Shown here: one piece after another, positions 1 to 10,900 of the stretch | How positions within the stretch are numbered: the first letter of the stretch is position 1 | How the letters are laid out: every line of letters begins with the position of its first letter | NCBI GenBank assembly: GCA_026745465.1 | Contig: JACYXH010000695.1 | Coordinates: 72,501-136,500, forward strand | Origin: Lota lota | Taxonomy: Eukaryota > Chordata > Actinopteri > Gadiformes > Lotidae | DNA: 64,000 nt | Direction: 5' to 3' | The notes under the pieces: model-generated | Told to the model about the DNA's origin: nothing | The model's input: only the letters and a program-made list of their open reading frames with translations | Databases searched by the model: none | Translations under genes and position numbers: made by a program

Positions 1-2325
1 AACAAGAGTGTATTGTTCTTTAACTGCTAGAAGCCCTCAGGTTATTTTGCCTCTGCCTTGAAACGAATCAATGTAGCCCTTCTCACTTTGAACAAGTGTG
101 CTGCATTTGCCGAAATGAAACGTTGGCTGAGGAGCTTTATCGTTGAGGTTACTCTTGTTTGTCGACAGCATGGGTAGATTTGATAAACAAATACAAATAT
201 ATTAGCACTTGATCGTGAGTTTGTCTCAAAGTTAAGAATAAAAAAAAACGTTCTGATCTGAGGAATTGTTATTCAGCGTACGACACTTTTGGATTGTGTT
301 TGGATGTTCTCTCTTAAGAGACAACACTTTTATTATTTTATTATCATTGTAGTTTTATAATTCGAAATACCAATCAAACGTAGGCCTATTGTACCCGCAA
401 AATGATGTAACCTTCTGATTTTCTTTCTGGAACTATATAATCAACATAAATAACTAATTAACTGACTTTAACAATTGCATTTGGAACACTTTTGTTTCCT
501 TTTCTTGTTTTTAGGACAACTACATTCTAGACAACCAAACTTCAACCCTTTTTCCTTGTCCAATATCGCCCCCAAGTGGTGACACTTGACAGTGTATGAA
601 ATTCAATAAGCGTGTGTTAGAAGAAGGCAAACTCATTGCACATTGTTCAGGATTGTCAAGGTCATTGACTTATAAGCATATTCGATTACATCATTTCAGA
701 TTAAATGAAAGTCTACCCGGTTGTTTATCGAGCAAAGCGAGCGATCAAACGCTACATGACTTCAGTATTATTATGTATTTTTACTGGCCAGAGTGTAACG
801 GTGAATAGAGAACACATACTCCACTCATATTATCTTCGATATCAACATATGGTAGTGGTTACATGTCGCTCTGCTGTCTGCGATGCAGAGCACAGTCTTA
901 AATCAGTCATTTCAATATCAAAGCACTTAACACTAGAATGATGATTACTTGCAGGTGGAAACCCATGCTGCTTGTCAAGTCTGCATGCGCACAAAATGAC
1001 TGAGCTCTTATCTGACATATACAGTACGGCCAGTTCTCAATGGGCGAGATCGCATTACACTTGATTACTTTGGAGTTTTTTAGCAATTTTCCCAAATTAC
1101 ACCGGCCTTTGGTCTCCGTGAACATGATGGACTTGAATGGTTTCCATTACTAAGCTTCTCTACACTGATGCCAGTAAACAAACCAAGCGAGCCGCTTTAA
1201 GGGTGAGCGAGTGCAACTTCTAAAGCGGTAGAGCGCAACAAGTGCGTCGGTTCACAACAATGTTTCAATGTTTTAAGTGAATTTGGAGAATCAAATGTAA
1301 TTTAAAGGAAAAAAAGTATTTTCAATAATGATTAAGAGGTATTGAGTTTTATTGAATCAATACAGACATTCTATTCAGACAACTATTCATCCAGTGTACG
1401 GCAGAAATATTGCAGACAAATCACCTCTCTCGGAGTATGCAGTGTGTGCCTTGCCTTTAGAGTAAAATGTATGCGCTTCACACATGGATCCATATTTGAA
1501 GTTAACTCATCCTCCACTCTCTCCTAGCCTTTCTCTCTCCCTCCCTCCAGGATGTCTGGGCCATGGAAATATGCTTGATGTCAAAAAGAGCCCAAGACGA
1601 GACTGACAGGAAAATGGCATGAATAATATGACCACCCTCATTACCCATCTAGGAAAAATACTTAAGGGAAGGATACGAAATGAAGAGTAAGGATACACTT
1701 TCAGTGTCACATGAAATAGCTATTTATTCTGGCAGGAGATATTCTTAGATTCCCATAAGATGTTTGTCTTTCTTTTTTTACTGCACTGCCCAAAAACCTG
1801 ACTGGCAAGAGCTGTTCTGTATCTGTAAGGAATTAAGGACTGTTATTGTACATAGGCCATTATTATAAGAGACTGTTTAAACCAACTGAATGGATTTAGT
1901 TATTTTCCAACCCCGAAAGCTGGCAACATCAATCCTAATTCTGCTAACTCCCACTCTTTAAGTTGTCAAATGATTGCTGTAACACACCCATAGCCATCAT
2001 TTTAACAGCTTTGCATTATCTAACCAACATTGGAAACACTCAGTCTTTTCGAACGTGTCTTGGCTTGCAACAAATGACACATTTACGAAGCCAATGGAAA
2101 GGAGATACGCTAACATTGCACGATATGCCAAAACCGGCAAAGCTAACTTTTGGAAAACATCAACAAATGATCCACTTCTGAAATGGGCTACACCATACAG
2201 TAATACAGATAGTGTCCTTAAATAACTAGGATAAACATTTTGTGCAAAACAAGGAACCATCGTGGCCAATCAGACGGCTAACATACTGGGTTTAAAAAGT
2301 CAGTGATTGTTTGGGTTTCTCTGCA
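1..2325. other. Intergenic DNA, no gene recognised
   Basis: This is AT-rich sequence downstream of slc25a6. The short open frames here, for example 596-808 and 1,963-2,181, resemble no protein I know and have no convincing exon structure. A cysteine receptor gene such as crlf2 or il3ra, which neighbour SLC25A6 in mammals, is not visible. Confidence 0.6.
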
Positions 2326-2331
2326 TTTATT
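2326..2331 (-). terminator. Probable slc25a6 polyadenylation signal
   Basis: AATAAA on the minus strand (TTTATT on plus), about 170 bases beyond the slc25a6 stop codon. It is the first canonical signal seen after the stop. Confidence 0.5.
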
Positions 2332-2500
2332 GTCTGTCGACTTTCCCGCTACTTTGAACACACCCATGCAGAACGGCTGGGAGAAGAACTGACAGCGATT
2401 AGAGCTTAAATGACACCAGTGACCAACACCAACACCTGTACTCGGTCCGGCCCGATCGGAGGATGAAGAGGGAGGGGGGACGGTCGGGGAGCGTCCCAAC

Positions 2501-4998
2501 TCAGACGTACTTCTTGAACTCGTCGTACAGCACCAGGACGAAGGCCCCGCCCATGCCGCGCAGCACGTTGGACAGCGCTCCCTTGAAGAAGGCCCTGCCT
2601 CCCTCTTCCCGTGCGATCTTGGACCAGCAGTCCAGGGTGGACGTGTACATGATGTCCGCTGGGAAGACCAAGATACAACCAAGATACAATGAATGCAGAT
2701 AAACATCCGGAATGGTGCACACGATGTGGGAATATGTTTGGATGACATCCCTATCTGCCCATTTGTTCATCCCCATCTCTTAAACAAGATGTTTAACTAG
2801 ATAACTCTTTTCTTGGTTAACTCACCGCGACCTTTGCTCTTGTTGTGTTCTTGTTGACTGCTTGGCTATACGTATTAGTGTGAAAGCCATGTTCTTGACT
2901 TAGAGGACGCTTGGTTGTACGCTAAACATTGTGAACAACCGAATGGCTCAAAACTTGCATTCTATTATACATAATTTCCATTCATTACTCATCAGAATAC
3001 TTGAAATGAATCGTCTCACCGCCTTTCCGTCCGGACTGCATCATCATGCGTCGCCTGACCGTGTCGAAGGGGTAGGACACTATTCCCGCCACGGTTGTCA
3101 CTGATTGGGCGATACTCCAGCTGACCATAATATGGGTGTTCTTAGGATCAGGAAGCATGCCTGAACACAAAATAATGGGGTTTGGATAACAGAAACATTG
3201 TTCCGTGCTGATGGACCAAGATTGTTATAATCGTTAGGTCACAAACAATATATACAGAAAATAACTTATGTGTGTCAAACCATTTTGAATAGGCCTCAGC
3301 GATAATTGTTTCGCATGTAAGGAGCTTTACATTTTCAAAGAGAGTTCTGATATACTTAACAAATATCACAGAGTTCAATGTAAACGTTGGATTGGATTGT
3401 CGTGTAAAATCCCATGTCCCGATCACACTAAAATCCCACCCCATCGCCCAGCCCTCAAAAGCCATCCACGCCCCTCTCGGTGCATGCATGTCCTCTGGAT
3501 CTTCACGGTATTAGCCTCCTACCTTTGGCCGTGTCATAGACGCCAAAGTAGGCGGCCCTGTAGATGATGATGCCCTGCACGGAGACACCGAAGCCCTGAT
3601 ACAAGCCCTTGATGCCGTCCGACCGCGTGATCTTCCTGAGGCAGTTGGCCAGCCCGGAGAACTCCCTGGTGGAACCGGCCTTGCCAACGTCGGCCGCCAG
3701 GCGGGTACGAGCGAAGTCTAGCGGGTAGACGAAGCAGAGGGAGGTGGCCCCGGCTGCCCCCCCGGACGCCAGGTTCCCGGCGAAGTAGCGCCAGAACTGG
3801 GTGTGCTTGTCCACGCCACCCAGGAAGACCTGCTTGTATTTGTCCTTGAAGGCAAAGTTGAGGGCCTGGGTGGGGAAGTAACGGATGACGTTGGCCAGAT
3901 TCCCGCGCCAGAAGGAGACGAAGCCTTGCTCTTTGGGGATGCGTACAATGCAGTCCATGATGCCCTTGTACTGCATGTCTGCGCTGATCTGTTGGCTGAC
4001 ATGCTGGACCTGACAAGGGAGAAATACAAATGGATTTCCTCAAAAGAAAGAAAAGAATAGGCCAACATTTGATCATAGGCATGATAAACATTTGATCATA
4101 GGCCTATGGATACTGTCATACAGTATATCATATCCTGAATGTCAACAGAATTATAGACAATATATTTATATTAGCCAATGTCTATCTATTAGCAATAAGA
4201 TCGACAACAGAAAAAATATTTTATTTACAAAAGTTGATATTTATATTTTCATAACAGAACGCATAGGTAAAAGGAATAGGCCTCTGACACTGCAGTCACT
4301 GAGTCACCAGCAAGAGGCGGATATGGGATTTATGCGTAAGCGATATCAAAATGAATACAGTACGTATGAATACTATATTAATCTCTACATCACATAGGCA
4401 CAAACTAAGCTAAATACTTTTAAGCGTATAGTTGCGACGGAGATGCACATCTGTCAATGCATCTGCGTAGTCACAATTTATAATCTTATAGTGGCTTCTA
4501 CGCAGATTATATTAGTATCTACATCACATAGGCACAAATTAAGATCAAGATTTATAAATGTATAGTTGCGACTACGCAGATGCACATCTTTCAATGCATC
4601 TGCGTAGTCGCAATTTCTAAGTTTATAGTTGCGACTACGCAGATGCATTGACAGATGTGCGCCGTTCATCCTCACTGCAGGAAAGGACACAGCTGCAGTG
4701 CATGCAAAGGTTTTACAAAAATTTCTCCCAAGGATAACATCACTTATATAAGCTAGTCGTATTTTGACATCAGTTAGAACAGTTAGGTCTACTCAATTAC
4801 TAATGTCAACAGCAATGGCATTGCATACACAGAGTATGCTTCTTTATTCCCGGATACTTCTAAAAGGTGACTTGCAACTTTGCCTACCTGGAGAAGCAAT
4901 TTCACCCGCTCAATTGGCGCTACAGCAGTTTTAGAAATGGCTGCAGCAACTCCACCTGCCAAAAAGTCCTTCGCAAACGAGACGGCTGCATCATTCAT
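2501..4998 (-). CDS. slc25a6: ADP/ATP translocase (mitochondrial carrier, ANT family)
   Basis: This inner-membrane carrier exchanges cytosolic ADP for matrix ATP. Coding exons are 4998-4888, 4009-3523, 3160-3020 and 2658-2501 (111, 487, 141 and 158 nt), all with GT-AG introns, giving 298 residues, the usual length. The three carrier repeats each carry the PxD/ExxK/R signature: PIERVK in exon 1, PLDFAR in exon 2 and PFDTVR in exon 3. The ADP/ATP-specific RRRMMM signature follows the last one. The protein ends KKYV. The start (ATG at 4998) gives an N-terminus of family length, [12 protein letters not shown]. The slc25a6 name, rather than slc25a4 or slc25a5, rests on adjacency to asmtl. A TCGCGAGA motif lies about 140 bases upstream of the ATG. 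Intron 1 carries an unusual hairpin array. Confidence 0.95.
4383..4655. repeat. Tandem duplication with perfect hairpins in slc25a6 intron 1
   Basis: Two direct copies of a unit of about 135 bases begin at 4383 and 4518, both opening TCTACATCACATAGGCACAA. Each contains inverted copies of TTGCGACTACGCAGATGCA. The cleanest hairpin has 19-bp perfect arms at 4566-4584 and 4595-4613 with a 10-base loop. A further arm starts at 4629. It resembles a small foldback element or satellite. Confidence 0.85.
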
Positions 4999-5138
4999 GG
5001 TTGCTGCTGGTTTGCTAGTGTCGATTTAGTACTGCTGAGGCTGAGACTGAGAGGACAGAGCAAAGATGAGCGATTGGGTACCACCAGTACAGTCTTCGGA
5101 CCTTGCAAAATGAGAGAACAAGAAGTCCTTCTATAGCA

Positions 5139-5146
5139 TCGCGAGA
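5139..5146. promoter_or_regulatory. TCGCGAGA promoter motif upstream of slc25a6
   Basis: Most of the palindromic TCTCGCGAGA motif, about 140 bases upstream of the slc25a6 ATG. This motif is known from promoters of housekeeping genes in vertebrates. That it works here is inference. Confidence 0.35.
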
Positions 5147-7336
5147 TGATACAAGAGCAACGCACGTGATTCAGGCATCAACTAAAATGAAGTGTAGCAT
5201 TTTAAAATACTATTATTATTAAATATAGTCCTGCTAAATAAATATTTTACTAACATTTTATAATATCATAATATAATATTACTAGTGTTTTAAGAGCAAT
5301 CATATTACAATAGATGTACAGCCTACATAAAATACATATTAGGCTTATATAAAGTACGTCACATAAACAAGAAAGAAAATGCTATATAATGTAGCAACAC
5401 AATTCGTTTGCATTTATTTGGACTATGTTTAAAACAAGTCTTTTAACTACAAAACCTGCCCTTACTACAACAACGTCCTTCACTTGCCTCAATCACAATT
5501 TCAATGAATCGCTTCCTGTTACGACCTGGCTTGAGTGGCCACAGCAAACTAAGGCCAAAAGGCACAACCAAAACTAAATAACAAAACCAAAACTAAATAA
5601 CAAAAACAAAAAGCACAAAACCAAATCAAAAGGAATCAAACCAGAAGCTCCACCCTGAACCTAAAAGACTTAAAGCAAACCAAAACATGCCATGCTTTAT
5701 GCAAACACTCCATCTAATTAACACTAATTAGTAATGTTCCCCAGATTACATACTTTACAATAACGGTATTACCCCTCATCATTACACTCCTGGAACACAT
5801 TTGACCCCAGTTTCCCCCTCTATCTCCCACCTCAGAAGCCTTGGATCCTGAGGAGCATGTTTAAGAAGCGAAGACAGAGAACTAAGGAGAAAGTGTGGGA
5901 GAATTGTACTATAACCGTAGGATTATAATCAATATCTTGCCTTACATGCTATATGGATGACATAAGCGTGGGAAAAGACTCTTGCTTCTTAGAAAGGTCA
6001 TCTGATGTTCTATGCCACTAGAATGTACTAATATTCAGGCCTTGGAACCAAGGCCTGAATATCGCCCAAAGATGCTTTGTTTTCAGATAGACAAAGCATC
6101 TATACGTTTGTTCAGGGACAGATTATGCCCCTGGCGTAAAGAGTCTGCACAGTTGTCTTCAGGGCTTTAATAACGAGATATGTGAATGACACATGCATGA
6201 CAGTGTCTGATACAAAGTTAGAGAATACTCAGGCCATTAATGAGTTAGACGATGATACATGGCCCAGAATAATGAAAACGACGGAAGTTGGTTGGTGATG
6301 AAGCCATGTATGGGCATTGCTTGATAACAACCCTGCCTTGGAGCTCATGGGAGGAATCACAGAAGCGAGGTTAAACTGAAACTGGAAAAGCAGGTGTTCT
6401 GCAGACCAGCTCAGCTATTATATTACTTTGTTGAAGTTCTAAATAAAAGTCTTAAACTTTATTCGGCAGTTTCCTAATCTCTTTCCTTGTTAGAGTTTAA
6501 GTTTTCTGTTTCCCTGCCCTTAATGTGTTGAAAACAGCCAAACGAGATAAAATGGTAATGTCAAATGCCTTAATGATCTATTAACAGCCAAATAAGGAAA
6601 ACACCTCCCATAACTTGTGGAAGCACCGTGTACATTGATCCAGTGGCCACAACAAATTGTAACCCCAGACCATTGCAACCAACTAAACCTGGAGTCCCTA
6701 GTCTTTGTGCGGGTTGACAGGGATACCTACGCACCCGTTCTTTCAGTCAAAATGGCACCTGGAAATCAAGAGCTACCTGACAAATTGAGTAAGTGCTCAG
6801 AAATGAAGTTTCTGGCTAATATGAACAAATCAGAATCAAACATCAAAAAGCCTGACAGACCAATCAACTAACTCATCACCCTACCAACCAACGTAACGCA
6901 ATGCCCTACCAACCAATTTAAATCCCCCTCACCCTTCCAATTTGAATTTAAATCACCCAACTTAATCAAACCAACCAACCAACTATATCACCCTACCAAC
7001 CAGCTTAATCATGCTGCGCACCTATCACCATACCAACCAAATTATCAACAGACCAAACAATAAACCAACAGACCAAAAAAACTCACTTTGTTGCCAACTT
7101 GACATACCAAACGGAACTAATCTTTTGATGAGCTGCCACTTTGTTATGGCACGCACCCCATGTCACTAAACAAACCTACCGAACAGAACCAAATTACCTT
7201 TTGGATGAACCCCCATTTGTTTCGACCCGTACCACACTTACCGCCAACAGAAATATCTGGTGAATGGGTAGTTCAATCACTTAATACAAATAAGTGAAGC
7301 AAATAAAATAAAAAGCAAATAAAAAATGTACACTGG
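5147..7336. other. Intergenic DNA between slc25a6 and asmtl
   Basis: No gene is seen. The stretch contains two adjacent hairpins (6031-6100), a possible long-terminal-repeat start at 5517, an AATAAA-rich patch near 6440, and a low-complexity region rich in CCAACCAA around 6860-7050. Confidence 0.6.
6031..6100. repeat. Two adjacent perfect hairpins
   Basis: A 32-base near-perfect palindrome (6031-6062) has 15-bp arms and a 2-base loop. It is followed by a second hairpin with 10-bp arms GATGCTTTGT (6071-6080) and ACAAAGCATC (6091-6100). They lie in intergenic DNA and may be part of a degraded mobile element. Confidence 0.7.
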
Positions 7337-7540
7337 TTAGTTTTTAATAGCAAGGACAACATCAAGGAAGTTCCAAGTGTGTGCAATGCGAATGCCCCTG
7401 AATCCATGCTGGCGGAGTAGCCAAGTGTATTCGCCTCCTGTCCGCTCCTTGCCATGCGTCTGCATCAACATGTTGAGAATGGAGGGCAGGGTATGATCTG
7501 GCTGTATCCAACAGGGCCTCAGCCACAAGCACTGCACTCC
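7337..7540 (-). pseudogene. Frameshifted extra copy of the asmtl last exon
   Basis: After a proper acceptor (GCAG just before 7540) the frame reads SAVLVAEALLD, matching the start of the ASMTL/ASMT terminal exon in the correct phase. The family match then jumps to another frame, LNMLMQTHGKERTGGEYTW, and runs to IKN and a stop at 7337. The 204-base length cannot keep the frame. It lies beyond the polyadenylation signal of the intact last exon (7901-8118). It could be a decayed duplicate exon, a relic of a neighbouring asmt-like gene, or an intact alternative exon spoiled by one assembly error. Its sequence is closer to the family consensus than the intact exon. Confidence 0.75.
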
Positions 7541-7826
7541 CTGCACACCCCAGACAAAAATATGGAGAAGAGCGTACATTCTCATTTATAACACTAAACA
7601 AAGGCATCCAAAACACCTGCATACAAACATGTGTTGCTCAATGTGTTATACAAGTCTTTTGTACTAAACATTTTGTATCATTTTGTTGAAAAAAGAGCAA
7701 CATGTATTAATATTCAGCTACTGGTAGTGTGCCTTTGTACGGATAATGTATCGATAGATGATATCATACAGATCATATATTATCAAAATATTCATAGATA
7801 ATATAACAAACATACAAAGTATTTTT

Positions 7827-7832
7827 TTTATT
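7827..7832 (-). terminator. Probable asmtl polyadenylation signal
   Basis: AATAAA on the minus strand, about 70 bases beyond the asmtl stop at 7901. It lies between the intact last exon and the frameshifted copy, so normal transcripts should end before the copy. Confidence 0.55.
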
Positions 7833-7900
7833 CATGATTATGACATTACAATTACAAAATGTCAAAATCCTACACAGCTGGAAAAAATACAAGTTTGTCT

Positions 7901-10900
7901 TTAAGCTACAGGTCCATCTTTGATGCAGAGCAAGACATCCAGCAGGGTGTCTGTGTGTGCAATGTGCGTCACGGTAAACCCGTGACCCTCTAGCAGGGCC
8001 GTGTACTCCCCAGCGCTTCTCTGCTTCCCCTCACTCATGCCGAGGGCCTGGAGAAGGCCGCGGCTGGGGCCCCTCCCGTCTCTGTCCAGAAAGATCTCGC
8101 TTACCAGGAGGCCACAGCCTGCAGCCAAGGAAGGTAGGATGGGAGGGTGGGCACAAATATATTGGTGGAGAAAGAGTGAGTGCCTCTTATGACGTAGCCT
8201 ACAAGGGTGATTACATAGTAATGAAAGTGTGTGTGTTGTATTGCTCACTCAATTCTGAAAATCAGAGAATGACTAGCGTGTTTTTGTATTTGACAACCAT
8301 CTATCGTGACCTTGACCAACCACGCCTCATCCGCACTGCAGAAATACCACAGATATTCTTGAAAAATAAAGCATTATTGAAGAAGAGCAAAGTTTACCTG
8401 GAGTGCAAGCGTCGGAAATATTACTCAGCAAGACGTGCACCTTCTCGTCCGTCCAGTCATGGAGAATCCTGGCCAGGATGTAAAGGTCAGCTTTGGGAAG
8501 CTGGTCTTTAAAGAAGTCTCCTGTTAAAGCCCAGGACAAAAGAACACTGGAGGTCACTCAAACACATTTTTAACAATTTTGTAGCAATTGGGTACCAACT
8601 CATTAGTTTATTTGCAAATGATTATTCACTCCCCAACACGTAATAAGCTTGCTAACGTCATGCGCAATGAGTGCATGGGCAGAGTGTGGCCAGGTAAGTA
8701 CGGAGACAGACAGGTAGGTCATCCAATCATTTCTTTCGGGACAAATTATATTATTGGACTGGCTTAATATAGCCTGGGACCGCCACATATACTGGATTTG
8801 TACATTTTCTTTGCCAGAGCATTTGATTTATTGATTGCTTTCGGGATGTAAAGAGAATTTCAACTAGTTAACAAAAAATCCTTCAAAATAAATTGCTTAA
8901 CCTAGCTTTAACGTAATATGGTGAATATTTGGTGGCCACTGTATAATAAAATGAGTATCTGGTAGCATTTGGGTACAACATGAAGGAGTGTTGGAGTATC
9001 ACTTGCCTGCAACAAATGAAACCCTGTTGTCTAGGCCCGGTGGACAGAAGGCCCCGCTCAGCTCCACCACACTCGGCAAGTCGAACACAGTCACTGACAG
9101 CCCGGGGTACGCTTTAGCCAACCCGTGCGCCATGGAACCAGTGCACCCTGTAGGGAGGAACAGTGGCGTGGTCGTTAGCGGTCTGGCAGTGGTATCTAGT
9201 CTAAGTGTGACCTCTGATCCGGCAGTCCGACTACATTATTTCTCCCGGGAGATGCCATCACAAAAAAGGAAACAAAAAACAAAAAGGGGCAGGGTTTAGT
9301 TTACGGAGATATTCTACTGAAGAGAAACTCGTGCGTGAGAGGATAAAGTTTTCAGAAGGGGATTTTAATAAGTGTATTTCTCCAGAGACACTTTTTTAAA
9401 GTTAACTAGGGCATTCCGAGTTTGGATTCGCAGTTAGTAGCCAATGACTCTTAGAGATCGCCATCTCCAGCACCATGATTGATCAAAACAAGAGAAAGAA
9501 ACGAAAACGCCCCATTGACCCAGATTTGAGCTCGTCTGCTATCAGACTTTCGATAAGATCATTAACCTAAGGATGGATTTGTGAGACTAGTCTTAGTGTT
9601 ATGGCTCTGTGATTTTATGGTTTTGCGGTTGTGTTACTTGTGCCATACACTCACCTCCCAGGTCGCACGCAGTCTTGAAGCGTGAGAGGTCAAAGGCTGC
9701 GATCACAGCTGGTCCCGCGACCCCAGCGATGCTGTGCATGGCCTTCATGAACCGCAGTTTCTGCGCGTCTCTGGAGTACAAAATGTCCTGCGGCGAGAAC
9801 ACAAGACACCATTTCTTTTAAATAGCAACCTGCGGCAACAGTTCCCACCTCTACCTCCACTTCCAACATCTAAGATGGGTTGTGCTGATATAGTGTTTTT
9901 ATCCAACAATGATTTCTGCAGCCCAGGTGCAATTTTTTTCATTGTCCAAAAAGGACGATCCAAATTGATATGAGCTTGTGTGCTTTTAGGCATTTGAAGG
10001 AACGAACGAGGCGAAATACATGTTTGAGGGACATTTTGAGTTTTTTCTACCGCTCTTACCAGCGGCGAAATGTAATTGCCATGGGCCCTGGTGCAGGATT
10101 TATCTATCATAAATCATGCGCGTGCACATACATACCCACATACACCCACACGTGGGCACACATGCGCATACACACGCACATGGGTACACACACGCATACA
10201 CACAGGCTACACACTTGAACAATATCAGTAATTACAGATTGAAGATTGTATAACTACAATATTGGAAAAGGAAAGATGGCAATAACAGGATAGACGATGA
10301 TACAGCATGGATCGATGACAACGATGTGATTGATGATCTAAGACGATATCTAGTCTCATATCGGGATATAATCTATATATTTCCACGCCCTTCCTGAAAC
10401 AGATCGTTGGTGGTGGTGGTGGTGGGGGTGGTGGTCTGTCCGGACACCTTGGCGTGTTGGTTGGTTCCTTCCCTGACTGAGCTTTCCAGATGGGAGAAGA
10501 GGTTCCACACCAGCTCATCACAGTGCTCCATGTACCCCAGCAGGGAGGAGGGGGAATCGGACATCAGGAACCGCTGGGCCAGACGGGTGTTCTCATACAC
10601 CCCTTCCTGGTTTGCTGCGAGGAGCAAAAGGGGTTGGTTTTGTGTTGTACGCAAATGTACATAGACAGATGATGTTCACATATATGGACTATACAGAAGA
10701 CATGGATGTACATGGATCACAGTGCTGATAACGTAACCTTACACAATTGTATGTACACACACAGCAGTGTATATATAGTTATAAATTCAAAATCCCATGC
10801 TATTATTGGTTGACATTTATATATATATATATGGCTAAGACAATACTGTAATTGATCAAAACCATCAAACCATTACCTAGCGATGTCACAAAATAGAACG

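Noticed and set aside
1..2300. Possible cytokine-receptor genes next to slc25a6, as in mammals
   Set aside because: No WSxWS-type motif or exon-like frame was found.
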